NCBI RefSeq assembly: GCF_021568285.1
Contig: NZ_JAKGTQ010000007.1
Coordinates: forward strand, 1 to 64,000
Source of the DNA: Rheinheimera sp. UJ63
Lineage (GTDB): Bacteria; Pseudomonadota; Gammaproteobacteria; Enterobacterales; Alteromonadaceae
Direction: 5' to 3'
Length of the DNA stretch: 64,000 nucleotides
Shown here in pieces: positions 46,178-56,504 of the stretch (positions are counted from its first letter, which is position 1; each line of letters opens with the position of its first letter). The notes below the pieces were generated by a model. That model searched no databases, was not told the DNA's origin, and saw only the letters and a list, made by a program, of their open reading frames with translations. Position numbers and translations under genes: made by a program.

Positions 46178-48481
46178 ATGTCTACCATTGTTAAACAAAT
46201 TGCCGCCGAAATTGCCGCTCGTCCAGAGCAAGTTGCCGCAGCCATCGCTTTATTAGATGAAGGAGCGACAGTGCCCTTTATTGCCCGTTACCGCAAAGAA
46301 GTGACAGGCGCCTTAGACGACACTCAACTTCGCACCTTAGATCAGCGTTTAACCTATTTGCGCGAGTTAGAAGAGCGTCGGCAAGTGATCTTAAAAACCA
46401 TTGCTGAGCAAGGCAAATTAACTACTGCGCTAGAGCAGGCATTATTAGCCGCCGATAATAAAACCCGTTTAGAAGATTTATACCTGCCTTATAAAACCAA
46501 GCGCCGTACCAAAGGCCAATTAGCTATTGAAGCGGGGATCTTGCCGCTAGCGGAGGCATTATTAGCCAATGCGATGCTGCAACCTGAGCAAGCCGCCGCA
46601 GCGTATATCAATGCTGATGCCGGCTATACCGATGTAAAAGCAGTGCTAGATGGGGCAAAATATATCTTAATGGAGCAATTTGCTGAAGATGCGGATTTGT
46701 TAGCTCGACTACGTGAATACCTTACTGCCAATGCGCAATTACAAAGCACAGTAGTTAACGGTAAAGAAGCGGAAGGCGCTAAATTTAGTGATTATTTTTC
46801 ACATACCGAACCGCTGAAACATGTTCCTTCACATCGCGCCTTAGCGATGTTTCGTGGACGAAACGAAGGTATCTTACAATTACAATTGATCCCCGATGCT
46901 AACGCTGAGCAACCGCATGCTATCTGTGAGCAAATGGTGGCGAATCACTTTAAATTGCGCCAGCTTGATCGCCCTGCCGATGCGTTTTTACGCACCGTGG
47001 TGCAATGGACTTGGAAAGTGAAACTGCAACTTCACCTAGAAAATGACTTACTGAGCGAATTGCGTGAGCGCTCTGACGCCGAAGCCATCAAGGTGTTTGC
47101 GCGCAATCTAAAAGATCTGCTAATGGCCGCGCCTGCCGGTATGCGCCCTACACTCGCGCTCGATCCTGGCCTACGTACCGGCGTTAAAGTGACCGCCATT
47201 GATGAAACGGGCAAGGTGCTCAATCACACAACTATCTATCCTCATGCACCAACTAATCAATGGGACATATCATTACAAGCGCTGATTGCCTTATCTAAAC
47301 AGTATCAAATTGAATTAATTGCCGTGGGTAATGGTACCGCCTCACGAGAAACCGATAAACTGGCCGCTGAAGTGATAAAAGCCTTACCACAACAACGTAT
47401 CAGCAAAGTCATGGTGTCGGAAGCCGGCGCTTCGGTTTATTCAGCATCTGAATTAGCGGCCTTAGAATTTCCCGATCTCGATGTCTCAATTCGTGGCGCA
47501 GTCTCTATCGGCCGTCGCTTACAAGATCCGCTGGCCGAACTGGTCAAAATTGAACCCAAAGCCATCGGTGTTGGCCAATATCAACATGATGTCAATCAGA
47601 GTTTATTAACCAAATCGCTCGATGCCGTAGTCGAAGATTGCGTAAACGCTGTTGGTGTTGATCTGAATACCGCTTCTGCCGCCTTGTTAGCCAGAGTGGC
47701 GGGCCTGAATAAAACTTTGGCACAAAATATTGTGCAATACCGCGATGAGCATGGCCGCTTCAACACACGCAAACAACTATTGAAAGTGCCACGCCTTGGC
47801 CCTAAAGCCTATGAGCAAGCGGCTGGCTTTTTACGCATCAACAATGGCGCAAACCCTTTAGATGCCTCTGGTGTGCATCCAGAAGCCTATCCTTTAGTAG
47901 AAAAAATCTTAGCGGCACACCAAAAAAGCGTGGATCAAATTATTGGCAATAGCAGCTTTTTACAGCAGCTTGATCCGGCTCGCTTTGTCGATGAACATTT
48001 TGGTTTATTGACCATCGCCGATTTAATCAAAGAATTAGATAAACCAGGGCGCGACCCGCGGCCAGAATTTCAAATGGCGCATTTTAAAGAGGGCGTGGAA
48101 ACCTTAGCGGATTTAAAAGTCGGCATGCGTTTAGAAGGCGTCGTAACCAACGTCACCAACTTTGGTGCCTTTGTTGATGTCGGTGTGCATCAAGATGGTT
48201 TAGTGCATATCTCTGCTTTAGCCGATAAATTTGTCAGTGACCCGCATCAGGTTGTTAAAGCTGGGGATATTGTGCAGGTTAAGGTGTTAGAAGTGGATGC
48301 GGCGCGCAAACGTATTGCTCTTACCATGAAATTAAACGAGCCTACACAGCAGGCGACAACGGCAGCGAGTGGTCAAAAACCCGTAACCACTAAAACAGCT
48401 AAGGCAAAACCGCAAACCGACAGCGCAAACGCGGCTATGGGACAGGCCTTTGCGGCCGCATTAGCGAAAACCAAAAAGTAG
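46178..48481 (+). CDS. tex: Tex family transcription accessory / RNA-binding protein
   Basis: Tex (YhgF) binds nucleic acids and is linked to transcription and toxin expression. From the ATG at 46178 (AGGAAG ribosome site) it has 767 residues: an N-terminal helical region ([18 protein letters not shown]), a YqgF/RuvC-like domain ([17 protein letters not shown]), a helix-hairpin-helix pair ([20 protein letters not shown]), and a C-terminal S1 domain ([19 protein letters not shown]). It follows greB as in E. coli. Confidence 0.95.
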   Translation: MSTIVKQIAAEIAARPEQVAAAIALLDEGATVPFIARYRKEVTGALDDTQLRTLDQRLTYLRELEERRQVILKTIAEQGKLTTALEQALLAADNKTRLEDLYLPYKTKRRTKGQLAIEAGILPLAEALLANAMLQPEQAAAAYINADAGYTDVKAVLDGAKYILMEQFAEDADLLARLREYLTANAQLQSTVVNGKEAEGAKFSDYFSHTEPLKHVPSHRALAMFRGRNEGILQLQLIPDANAEQPHAICEQMVANHFKLRQLDRPADAFLRTVVQWTWKVKLQLHLENDLLSELRERSDAEAIKVFARNLKDLLMAAPAGMRPTLALDPGLRTGVKVTAIDETGKVLNHTTIYPHAPTNQWDISLQALIALSKQYQIELIAVGNGTASRETDKLAAEVIKALPQQRISKVMVSEAGASVYSASELAALEFPDLDVSIRGAVSIGRRLQDPLAELVKIEPKAIGVGQYQHDVNQSLLTKSLDAVVEDCVNAVGVDLNTASAALLARVAGLNKTLAQNIVQYRDEHGRFNTRKQLLKVPRLGPKAYEQAAGFLRINNGANPLDASGVHPEAYPLVEKILAAHQKSVDQIIGNSSFLQQLDPARFVDEHFGLLTIADLIKELDKPGRDPRPEFQMAHFKEGVETLADLKVGMRLEGVVTNVTNFGAFVDVGVHQDGLVHISALADKFVSDPHQVVKAGDIVQVKVLEVDAARKRIALTMKLNEPTQQATTAASGQKPVTTKTAKAKPQTDSANAAMGQAFAAALAKTKK

Positions 48482-48495
48482 CGATGGGCTGAAAC

Positions 48496-49413
48496 TTAGG
48501 CTTGTTGGCGCAGTGGCCGCTGTTGTGGCTCTGTCGCCAGCTGGTAGAAGTTTTGAATCACTTTAGTACGTGTCTGCATCGTGGGGCTAATTTCTAAGCG
48601 CTCACGCTGCGGTAATACAATACCGGCAACCGGTGCCGACTCTACTTGCTGAGGGGTGTCTGTTGCCGTCGCAGCATTCAACGAAGCCGTTGTTTCACTA
48701 TTAGCTGTTGAACTAGCCGCAGCTTCAGTCAGCTTTTCGGCATTTTGTGCAATTAATTCTGCCTGGGCCTGTTGCGCACGCTGACTCGCTGCCGCCGCAA
48801 TACTGCGATCTGCCCCCGAAGGTTCAGCAGGCGCTAATGCCGCCGCTTTAACCTGCTGCATTTTGCGAATAGTCTCTTGCGGATCACCCGGCACAGGACT
48901 GAGATCAATTTGTACTTCACCACCGACAGCATAACGACGACCATCAGGGCCTTGTTGGTAGTCATAACTGGGGCTACCCGCATAACGACCGCCAATGGTG
49001 GCATGCGCTTGCTCGTGTGCCCGCACTTCTTGATCGCGCGCTTGTAACTCACGCACTTCATTTTGCTCGGCTTGGGCTTGTTGCTCAGCCTGTTCAGCGG
49101 CTTGCCGCTCGGAAGATTTTTGCTCTGAAGCCTGTTGTTCAGAAGATTGCTGATCGGAAGACTGTTGCTGCCGCCCTTCTACCGCTTGTTGGGTTTCGGT
49201 TTCTTTACCATTACTGTCGTACAAAGTGACATTGCTGTTCGCATTGCCATTACGGGTGCGATCATCTGAATTTAATGCGCGTTCAGCACTGCCCTTTTCA
49301 GTGTCACGAACAGGCTCCACCAACTCTCGACGCTGCATATCACGCCGCGCCTGTTCCGTTGCCGGATTCGCGGTGTTGATACTGACGTTAGGATAGGTGG
49401 ATGTGATTTGCAT
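48496..49413 (-). CDS. SprA-related / CJM1_0395-type putative metalloprotease
   Basis: The 305-residue protein has a disordered Gln/Ser/Glu-rich N-terminal half (about 75-120) and a conserved block EVRAHEQAHATIGGRYAG with the HEXXH motif His133-Glu134-His137, followed by PDGRRYAVGGEVQIDLSPVPGD, where Glu166 may be the third zinc ligand. That combination defines the SprA-related family, described as putative metalloproteases. There is no signal peptide. The upstream 98-residue gene is only 5 bases away. No activity has been established to my knowledge. Confidence 0.75.
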   Translation of the reverse strand: MQITSTYPNVSINTANPATEQARRDMQRRELVEPVRDTEKGSAERALNSDDRTRNGNANSNVTLYDSNGKETETQQAVEGRQQQSSDQQSSEQQASEQKSSERQAAEQAEQQAQAEQNEVRELQARDQEVRAHEQAHATIGGRYAGSPSYDYQQGPDGRRYAVGGEVQIDLSPVPGDPQETIRKMQQVKAAALAPAEPSGADRSIAAAASQRAQQAQAELIAQNAEKLTEAAASSTANSETTASLNAATATDTPQQVESAPVAGIVLPQRERLEISPTMQTRTKVIQNFYQLATEPQQRPLRQQA

Positions 49414-49418
49414 AGGGT

Positions 49419-49715
49419 TTACACTCGAATATCGATGATACTACCGAGCATTTCATCCGCCGTACGCAAAGAACGAACGTTCGCTTGTGCCGCGACTTGT
49501 TGCTGCTCCATTTTAACTATGGATTGCGTTGTGTCTTGCACCGGTTCAGGTGTAGTGGCAGCGGTTGCTTCACGATTGTTTTGTGCGGCAACATCTTGCT
49601 CTTGAATACGATTTTGCTGAGTTTGCCGATTGATATTGACGGTTTCTTCAGTAATCCCGGCACTCGCGCGCTGCAAACCTTGCATGCCTGCAGCATAAGC
49701 AGATTGTATTTGCAT
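49419..49715 (-). CDS. Small flagellar-rod-like protein
   Basis: From the ATG at 49715 (CGGGAG ribosome site) this 98-residue protein begins MQIQSAYAAGMQGLQRASAG and ends MEQQQVAAQANVRSLRTADE then MLGSIIDIRV. The two amphipathic ends around a Gln/Thr-rich middle resemble the terminal helices of flagellar rod and hook proteins (FlgB, FlgC, FlgG). The frame opens at 49850 but that part overlaps bioH and lacks a ribosome site. It precedes the putative metalloprotease gene in an evident operon. Confidence 0.65.
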   Translation of the reverse strand: MQIQSAYAAGMQGLQRASAGITEETVNINRQTQQNRIQEQDVAAQNNREATAATTPEPVQDTTQSIVKMEQQQVAAQANVRSLRTADEMLGSIIDIRV

Positions 49716-49779
49716 AGTGTGACTCCCGTAATGAGATCTATATTGATTAATTATTAACCATAAAGCCAGAAAAAGAAAG

Positions 49780-50544
49780 CTATTCCTTTGCCAACAACCC
49801 ATTCTGTAGCCAACTGACAAACTCGTTAGGATGAGAAATAAAGGGCGCATGCGAGGCTTTGTTTAATACCGTGCAGTGTGCTTTTGGCAAAAGTGCTTGT
49901 AGTTCAGGCACTACCGCAACTGGCACCAATGAATCAAGCCGACCAAAGCAACCATACACCGGCTGGCTTAAGGTGCTAAACGTTTGCCTTAAATCTTGCT
50001 CTGTTAATAAACGTAAAGCCCCGTGTACGGCCTCATCTGCAGGCAAAGGTGCGGCGGCAATCGCCTGTTTAAGCTGTTGAATATCAGCGCGGGCATGTTC
50101 TGATCCCATCGCCTGGATCGCCAGAAAACGCTGAATAGTCAGCGCAATATTCTGGGTCAGTGCTTGAGCAAATTGCTCGAGTACTGCCGCTTGCATACCA
50201 GGCCAGTTGGCGTTCGCCAGAAAACACGGTGAGGCGGCAACTAACCCTAATCGCGCAACCTTATTGGGATAACGTGCGGCAATGGCAATAGCCAATAGCC
50301 CCCCCAACGACCAACCGCATAGGTAACTTTGTGCAGGGATCATCGCCGCCAGTTGCGTTACAACGTCGTCAAAAGCATAGCCACTTGGAAAACGCTGATT
50401 CATGCCAAAACCCGGTAAATCTGGCGTCACGACCTGATAATCTTCTGCTAGGGCGGCTTTAACTTGCTGCCAGACACCGCTGTTCAATCCCCAACCGTGC
50501 AATAGCACCAAGGTTGGCTTAGCATTTTTACTCATTTCTGCCAT
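49780..50544 (-). CDS. bioH: Pimeloyl-ACP methyl ester carboxylesterase BioH
   Basis: BioH removes the methyl group from pimeloyl-ACP methyl ester in biotin synthesis. The 254-residue alpha/beta hydrolase has the oxyanion segment LLHGWGLNSGVW, nucleophile GWSLGG (Ser79), Asp204 in GRLDSLVP and His232 in NKASHAPF. It lies head to head with gntX/comF across 26 bases, as in E. coli. Confidence 0.9.
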   Translation of the reverse strand: MAEMSKNAKPTLVLLHGWGLNSGVWQQVKAALAEDYQVVTPDLPGFGMNQRFPSGYAFDDVVTQLAAMIPAQSYLCGWSLGGLLAIAIAARYPNKVARLGLVAASPCFLANANWPGMQAAVLEQFAQALTQNIALTIQRFLAIQAMGSEHARADIQQLKQAIAAAPLPADEAVHGALRLLTEQDLRQTFSTLSQPVYGCFGRLDSLVPVAVVPELQALLPKAHCTVLNKASHAPFISHPNEFVSWLQNGLLAKE

Positions 50545-50570
50545 GCTTATCCCATTTACACTGACTACTG

Positions 50571-51329
50571 ATGACTATGCGGCTACTCGATACACTGCGT
50601 TGGCTATGGCAAAAACTTCTGCCGTCTCCCTGTTTGTGGTGCACCCTGCCAGTGCTCAACCATCAGCAATTGCTTTGCCCTGATTGCCAAGCTGCTTTAC
50701 CGCAATTACCTTTTGCCCTCTGCCATTATAACCTGCTCTGGCTTCCGGCAGTCAGCAATGGTTTAACAGATTGCCAATTTGATCGCTTACTCAGTTTAGC
50801 TTGGTATCAATTACCTTATCAGCATTGGATCCGCCGTTGGAAATTTCATGCCGATGCGTATTCGGCTGCATTATTACAGCAGCAGTTTGTGCAACTACTG
50901 AAACACTATCAAGCTGCAGGCCAACCCTTGCCCGATGCGATTGTGTATGTGCCAATGACGCGTAAAAAAGAGCGGAAACGTGGCTTTAATCAAGCCAAAA
51001 TACTGGCTGAGCTTGCCGCCAGCAACTTGCAGTTGCCATTGTTGGATATTTTACAACGCAGCAAAGACGGCGCACATCAAGTGGGGTTAAATCGACAACA
51101 GCGCCAGCAGAATTTAAAAGGAGTATTTCAAATAACCTGTGCCGGCAAATTGCCGGCACATGTAGTGTTAATTGATGATGTTGTGACAACCGGCGCAACT
51201 GCCAATCAGCTGACGCGCCTGCTAAAACAGCATGGTGCTAGCCAGGTTAGCGTTTGGACGCTGGCGGTAACCCCCGCGTTTAACTACTCGTCATCCTCTT
51301 CATCTTCCGCGTTAGCGCTAAAACCATGA
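50571..51329 (+). CDS. gntX: ComF/GntX family phosphoribosyltransferase-like protein
   Basis: The 252-residue protein has an N-terminal zinc finger (PCLWCTLPV and LLCPDCQAAL) and a type I phosphoribosyltransferase fold with YVPMTRKKERKRGFNQA and the PRPP loop VVLIDDVVTTGATANQL. ComF proteins act in DNA uptake; GntX in gluconate use is less certain. The last 46 bases overlap the 3' end of the convergent M14 gene, and here encode a serine run. Confidence 0.88.
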   Translation: MTMRLLDTLRWLWQKLLPSPCLWCTLPVLNHQQLLCPDCQAALPQLPFALCHYNLLWLPAVSNGLTDCQFDRLLSLAWYQLPYQHWIRRWKFHADAYSAALLQQQFVQLLKHYQAAGQPLPDAIVYVPMTRKKERKRGFNQAKILAELAASNLQLPLLDILQRSKDGAHQVGLNRQQRQQNLKGVFQITCAGKLPAHVVLIDDVVTTGATANQLTRLLKQHGASQVSVWTLAVTPAFNYSSSSSSSALALKP

Positions 51330-53839
51330 CCTAAGTACAATGCGTTGACGAGTAAACGGCTTGAACCTTGGAAATAGCCACGGAACACCGGGTTATCCGT
51401 CATACCAATCACCCGACCACGACCTAAGTTATGCGCAACGAGAGCCGCACCTTCGGCTATGCGGGGTACGTATTCTGCTGCGGTGTAGCCGGCTAAATGG
51501 GGTTCAGCACTGTACTTAGCAACATTAACAAAGGGTGCTTTGCTTGGCTGTAACAACACATTAGAGTTTTTAAACAGCGGCATATCTTTACGATTGAGAC
51601 CGAAGGTTAACGGATGTGATAAATCCAATTCAGCATTAAAAATAGCCCCGGCAATGCGACGTTTGCCGGCTAGAGCCTCTTTATCGGCATAGGTTAATTC
51701 ATTAGCAGGGATCAGCTCGGCCATATCATCTGCAGACCACACCGCAGCTTGGAGCAGTTTGGCTTGCGCTAGCATAGTGGCGCCACCTTTATGCCCCCAC
51801 AAGATACCGCCTTGCATGGTCCATTGCCGTAAACGATTAATGTCTGCCTCAGACCAGCTACGATAGTTACCATCTGGCACAATAATATGGGTATAGCGGC
51901 TTAAATTAACTCGTGATAAGCGATCAGGCTCAATCATACTGGGTGAAACACCCGCTAAACGTTCGAGGTTAAACCACACTTCACCGGCTTCTGTGGAATT
52001 GACACCGGGCCCCGCCACCACTAACACTTGCGGTAAAGTAACGGGCGTAAAATTACTACTACCCAGATCACTACCACGACTGTTTAGCCCTGTGGTTAAG
52101 GTATGAATGGGTAAATTAAAGCGCTCTTGTATTTTTTGTAAGCGGAAAAACCAATCTGCATGTGGCTGTAAACCCGCAGGGATAACCATGGCACCCGCTT
52201 TAAAACCGCGATTACCCTTGGTGGTAGTCCCCGTAAAATCACCCAGCGCTGCACGCACCACTAAACCTTCAGCCAGCATCGCATGCAACATTACTGGGGC
52301 TTGCTGATCCTGCCAATTTAATACGTAGGCATAACCTTCTGCTTCTGGCGTTTGTTGCGGCGCCCGAGGCTGCCATTGCCAAGGTTGATCAGCTAAGGCA
52401 CGGCCAGGCTCGCGGTTGACCTGAACAAAATCAATGTTATAAGCATAAGGCAGGGTCCAAGCCGACACATCATAAAACGTATTGTCATTAAAGGACTTAT
52501 CGGTACTAAAAGCCGCTTTTAATAACCGATACTGCGCCTGTTGTAATGGCACATAATAACTTTGACCGGCTTTAAACTGTTGTTGCTCATATTGCCAATC
52601 TTGCTCTAACGGATATACCGTGATCTGATGCTGTGCTAATAAACGCAATAAATCCGTTAAGCGACTTTGATCTTGCGATTCCGTTAAGATATAGCCTTTA
52701 GCGCGATCACTGCGTGCTTGCTGCGCGGCAGACTCGAAAAACGCTTGTTGATAGGTTAATAGCTGTTGGCGATTGGTTACGGCACCACGAATGGTTGATA
52801 ACGAGGCATCAAACTGGTTTTTAATCGCATCAGCAAAAGCTAAGACACCATTAATCGACTCTTGGGCATGGCCACGGCTACTGGCTTGTTCAAATAAGAT
52901 GCCGACACTGCCATTGATATCCGGATAGGTTGAGCCTTTACCGATATAAAAATCATCGAAGCTTTCTTGCGTGTAATACAGTGCGCCTCGTTGATTAAAG
53001 GCTTGCGCATGAAAACCCGCCATCATTTTAGTCAGCTCAAAGTTGCGCTCAGGTGTTAATGGGTAATTACGTGACGGAATGCCAGGCTGGAAGAAAAACG
53101 TGCTGTTGGTACCCATTTCATGATAATCGCCAACGATATTCGGCTGCCATTTGTGAAATTGTACTAAACGCGCCTGACTTTCCGGATGTTGCAGTAATAA
53201 CCAATCCCGATTTAAATCAAACCAATAATGATTCGGTCGGCCGTTCGGCCAAGGTTCAATATGCTCACGATGTTGTGGATCTGTCACCGCAACTTTGCCT
53301 CGATGCATATTCACCCAACTTGCAAAGCGGTCATTACCATCAGGGTTTAAACTGGGCTGAATTAAAATGATTGCCTGCTTTAACCACTGCTGTACTTCTG
53401 GATTAGTGCTCGCCGTTAAATAATGCGCTAAAACCAAGGCTGCGTTGGCGCCACTCGCTTCATTACCATGGATACTATAACCCAACCAAATGACCACTGG
53501 GCTATCTGCAGTTATGCGAGCATTACCTTGCACCTGAGCTACATGCTGCAAGCGGATTTGTTCTAAATTAGCTAAATTTTCAGGAGAAGAAACAACCAAT
53601 TGTAGCAACGGCCGCTGCTCATGAGTTTTCCCGATAACTTCCAGTTGTGCTCTATCCGATTGAGCTGCGACCACTTCAAAATAACGTTGAATTTGATCAT
53701 GCCGCACATGCCAGTCACCCACTTTGAAACCCAACACCGCTTCAGGTGCGGACACGTCGTTAATGACTTTTTCATTAAAGTAGTTGGCCTGAACCTGCCA
53801 AACTGCAAAAAACAAAATAATTGTAGCCAGTTTTTTCAT
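51284..53839 (-). CDS. Secreted M14-family zinc carboxypeptidase
   Basis: After a signal peptide (cut near WQVQA|NYF) comes an M14 catalytic domain with the zinc site HGNE (His124, Glu127) and His240 in DYHEMG, the substrate-binding NRD (Arg211) and a catalytic Glu317 in GILFEQASS. The second half (about 400-850) is a large beta-rich region including VVAGPGVNSTEAGEVW and a glutamine-amidotransferase-like fold (GGILWGHKGGATML). 851 residues, ending in an acidic EDEEDDE. It is periplasmic or extracellular. Confidence 0.9.
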   Translation of the reverse strand: MKKLATIILFFAVWQVQANYFNEKVINDVSAPEAVLGFKVGDWHVRHDQIQRYFEVVAAQSDRAQLEVIGKTHEQRPLLQLVVSSPENLANLEQIRLQHVAQVQGNARITADSPVVIWLGYSIHGNEASGANAALVLAHYLTASTNPEVQQWLKQAIILIQPSLNPDGNDRFASWVNMHRGKVAVTDPQHREHIEPWPNGRPNHYWFDLNRDWLLLQHPESQARLVQFHKWQPNIVGDYHEMGTNSTFFFQPGIPSRNYPLTPERNFELTKMMAGFHAQAFNQRGALYYTQESFDDFYIGKGSTYPDINGSVGILFEQASSRGHAQESINGVLAFADAIKNQFDASLSTIRGAVTNRQQLLTYQQAFFESAAQQARSDRAKGYILTESQDQSRLTDLLRLLAQHQITVYPLEQDWQYEQQQFKAGQSYYVPLQQAQYRLLKAAFSTDKSFNDNTFYDVSAWTLPYAYNIDFVQVNREPGRALADQPWQWQPRAPQQTPEAEGYAYVLNWQDQQAPVMLHAMLAEGLVVRAALGDFTGTTTKGNRGFKAGAMVIPAGLQPHADWFFRLQKIQERFNLPIHTLTTGLNSRGSDLGSSNFTPVTLPQVLVVAGPGVNSTEAGEVWFNLERLAGVSPSMIEPDRLSRVNLSRYTHIIVPDGNYRSWSEADINRLRQWTMQGGILWGHKGGATMLAQAKLLQAAVWSADDMAELIPANELTYADKEALAGKRRIAGAIFNAELDLSHPLTFGLNRKDMPLFKNSNVLLQPSKAPFVNVAKYSAEPHLAGYTAAEYVPRIAEGAALVAHNLGRGRVIGMTDNPVFRGYFQGSSRLLVNALYLGHGFSANAEDEEDDE

Positions 53840-53859
53840 TATATTCCCTCTAGAGTATT

Positions 53860-54093
53860 AGGGCTTGTTGACGTTTGCTGGTTGTTTTTGCAGCTGAGTG
53901 GCTGGTATTTATACAAGGCAGAGCTTGTGCCGTGTAGTTATTCTACATAAACAAGCGACCCGTTTTTATGGAGCAAACGGGAACAGCTCTGCTGGCCGCA
54001 GGCGAAATATAGGATATATTTCGTATAACGTAGTAGAAATGCCAGCCACACGCTGCCCGAACAAAACCTAAACAACAAACGTCAACAAGCCCT
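53860..54093. repeat. 234-bp inverted-repeat element, MITE-like
   Basis: AGGGCTTGTTGACGTTTG (53860-53877) is the exact inverse complement of the sequence at 54076-54093. Imperfect complementarity continues inward through GCAGC..GTGGCTGG on both sides, about 55 bases per arm. Inside are further hairpins, including CGAAATATA/TATATTTCG (around 54003-54023) and CCCGTTT/AAACGGG. There is no transposase, and I see no target duplication. It fills most of the 358-bp gap between the M14 gene and nfuA; reading frames here are not supported. I believe similar sequences are dispersed in related genomes, but cannot verify that. Confidence 0.65.
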
Positions 54094-54197
54094 GGCCAAG
54101 TTAGCCAGAAAGCAGCACAAAACTCAAGCAGGGCTAGCATCGCCGCAATAGGAAGAGTATCATAAGGCATAACCTAGTAATTTAGTCAGGTACTACT

Positions 54198-54776
54198 ATG
54201 ATTGCAATTTCAGAACAGGCTCAAACCCACTTTGCCAAGCTGTTAGAAAAACAACCTGCTGGCACCAACATTCGGGTGTTTGTGGTCAACCCTGGCACGG
54301 CTCAGGCGGAATGTGGCGTGTCTTATTGTCCACCCGATGCGGTTGAAGAAACCGATATCACGCTGAACTTTACCGGCTTTGATGCGGTGGTTGATGAAGA
54401 AAGTAAACCTTACTTAGTGGACGCAGAAATCGATTTTGTGACCGATCAGATGGGTTCACAGCTGACATTAAAAGCGCCGAATGCCAAAGTACGTAAGGTG
54501 AGTGACAACGCCCCTTTAATGGAACGCGTGCAATATGTCATCGATAGTGAAATTAATCCGCAATTAGCCAACCATGGTGGCCGTGTTAGCGTGATGGAAT
54601 TAACGCCCTCTGGCGTGGCAATCCTGCAATTTGGCGGTGGCTGTAATGGCTGTTCACAAGTCGACTTAACGTTAAAAGAAGGCATTGAAAAAGAGCTATT
54701 AGCACGTTTCGATGGCGAACTGTCTGGCGTAAAAGATATTACAGAGCACCAGCGCGGCGAGCACTCCTATTACTAA
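54198..54776 (+). CDS. nfuA: Fe-S cluster carrier NfuA
   Basis: NfuA carries a [4Fe-4S] cluster at a dimer interface and delivers it to targets such as aconitase. It has a degenerate A-type N-terminal domain (about 1-95) and a NifU-like C-terminal domain with the cluster ligands in [17 protein letters not shown] (Cys149, Cys152, the same numbers as in E. coli). 192 residues. bioH, gntX and nfuA are neighbours in E. coli too. Confidence 0.97.
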   Translation: MIAISEQAQTHFAKLLEKQPAGTNIRVFVVNPGTAQAECGVSYCPPDAVEETDITLNFTGFDAVVDEESKPYLVDAEIDFVTDQMGSQLTLKAPNAKVRKVSDNAPLMERVQYVIDSEINPQLANHGGRVSVMELTPSGVAILQFGGGCNGCSQVDLTLKEGIEKELLARFDGELSGVKDITEHQRGEHSYY

Positions 54777-54843
54777 GTGCGCTAGCAGCATTTTTTTACC
54801 AACTATGCTATAACAGCCTCGATATCCTTATTGGGGCTTTTTT

Positions 54844-55857
54844 ATGCGTGCGCTGATACTTCTGTTACTTTCGTTAATACTTTCTCCGGCTCAAGCGGCC
54901 GTAATGTTGATTTATCATCATGTTGCTAGCGACACGCCGCGTGTGAGCAGTGTTACCCCGGATGAACTTCGCGCCCATCTCAGTTATTTTCGTGATAACA
55001 ACTTTCAAGTTATTGGCCTTGATGTGTTAATTCAACAATTAACCTCGGGGCAACCCATTGCCGATAATGCCGTGGTGATTACCTTTGATGATAGTTATGA
55101 AAACAATTTCACCACGGCCCACCCTATTTTGCAGGAATTCGGCTACCCCTATACTCTTTTTATCAGCCCAGGCGCGATTGATCAGCGTATCGGGCCGGTG
55201 CTAACTTGGCCGCAAGTCAAACAAATGTCAGATGATGGCGTGTTAATCGCTAACCACGCCATGTGGCATGAGCATATGGCAACGCGCAATAAAGATGAAA
55301 CAGAAGCGGCTTGGTTAGAGCGGATGAAGCAAAGTATTCTGCAAGCAGAGCAGCGCATCAAAGAAGAAACGGGCCAACAACATAAATGGTTAGCCTACCC
55401 TTATGGCGAATTTAATAATGCACTAGAAGATTTAGTGCAGCAATTAGGCTTTATCGGTATTGGTCAGCAATCGGGGGCTATTGGCCCTTTAACAAAATTA
55501 ACGCGGATCCCGCGTTATCCTGCAGCGGGTCAGTATGCGGATCTCAAAGATCTCAGTCAAAAATTGCGTACTCTGGCCTTTCCTATTACAGATTATGTGA
55601 TGGCCGATCAGCAAGTCAGTGCTAACCCCCCTACACTGCGCTTATCCCTGCAAATAGAGGATTTTCGTCGGCAACAACTGCGCTGCTATGCAGGCAGTGA
55701 AGTGCTTGAGCCGGTCTGGTTAAATGCAACAACATTTGAAGTCACCGCCAGTAAACCTTTAAATCGCGGACGCAGTCGTTATAACTGCACTGCGCCATCG
55801 CTCAGTAAAAAAGGTTACTTTTATTGGTATTCGCAACCTTGGTTAAACGCAGGCTAA
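54844..55857 (+). CDS. Secreted polysaccharide deacetylase (CE4)
   Basis: The 337-residue protein has a signal peptide (cut near PAQA|AVM) and a NodB-type deacetylase domain with the catalytic acidic pair in VVITFDDSYENN, metal histidines in NHAMWHEH and the WLAYPYGEFNN motif. The extra C-terminal part (about 245-337) is beta-rich with a cysteine pair. It should remove acetyl groups from an exported or cell-wall polysaccharide. GGGG precedes the ATG. Confidence 0.88.
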   Translation: MRALILLLLSLILSPAQAAVMLIYHHVASDTPRVSSVTPDELRAHLSYFRDNNFQVIGLDVLIQQLTSGQPIADNAVVITFDDSYENNFTTAHPILQEFGYPYTLFISPGAIDQRIGPVLTWPQVKQMSDDGVLIANHAMWHEHMATRNKDETEAAWLERMKQSILQAEQRIKEETGQQHKWLAYPYGEFNNALEDLVQQLGFIGIGQQSGAIGPLTKLTRIPRYPAAGQYADLKDLSQKLRTLAFPITDYVMADQQVSANPPTLRLSLQIEDFRRQQLRCYAGSEVLEPVWLNATTFEVTASKPLNRGRSRYNCTAPSLSKKGYFYWYSQPWLNAG

Positions 55858-55868
55858 GGTCAATAACG

Positions 55869-56504
55869 TTATTTAAGTAGCGCTAACACCAACGGGAAAT
55901 CGGCAAGTAGCTGTTCGGGATCAATCACCGGCGGCTGCCCAACCACCATCTCGGGTTTAAACATGGCCACCACTTGTCCTAGTGGATTCAACAGCACCAC
56001 CGAAGCACTATGATCAACCAGATAATTGCCTTCGGCATTACTGCTCATGGCGTACATCAAACCAATATTGCGAACAAACGGAAACAGCTGATCGTGCCCT
56101 GCCGTAACACCTAACAGTGCCGGTTGCTGAAAATAATTGACGTACTCGTTAATTTGCTTTGGCGTATCACGCTGCGGATCAACCGAAATAAACCAGATCT
56201 TCAATGGCTCTTTGAGCATTTTCGCTAATTCAGGCTGCACACCCGCAAGCTTCGCTAAGGTCAGCGGGCAAATGTCTGGGCAAAAGGTGTAGCCAACAAA
56301 AGCGAGCGTCCATTGCCCATACAGATCTTGTCGACCAACGGTCTGACCATGTTGATCGGTTAAGCTAAACTCGGCTAAATTTCGCGCCTGTGGATACACT
56401 AATGCCTGCTTCGGCGCTGCCGGTTGCTGTAACATTAAAAATGTTAGCACACCGGCGACCAATGCCCCTACGGTCAATAATAAATAACTGATACTACGAA
56501 ACAT
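55869..56504 (-). CDS. SCO1/SenC/PrrC family copper chaperone
   Basis: SCO proteins deliver copper to the CuA site of oxidase subunit II. The 211-residue protein has an N-terminal anchor ([19 protein letters not shown]) and a thioredoxin fold with the copper ligands CPDIC (Cys75, Cys79) and His165 in [11 protein letters not shown]. It is the last gene of the oxidase cluster and overlaps ctaB by 11 bases. Confidence 0.93.
   Translation of the reverse strand: MFRSISYLLLTVGALVAGVLTFLMLQQPAAPKQALVYPQARNLAEFSLTDQHGQTVGRQDLYGQWTLAFVGYTFCPDICPLTLAKLAGVQPELAKMLKEPLKIWFISVDPQRDTPKQINEYVNYFQQPALLGVTAGHDQLFPFVRNIGLMYAMSSNAEGNYLVDHSASVVLLNPLGQVVAMFKPEMVVGQPPVIDPEQLLADFPLVLALLK

Noticed and set aside
53943..54170. 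75-residue minus-strand reading frame in the gap before nfuA
   Set aside because: It runs across the inverted-repeat element, lacks a ribosome site and resembles no family; explained as repeat DNA.
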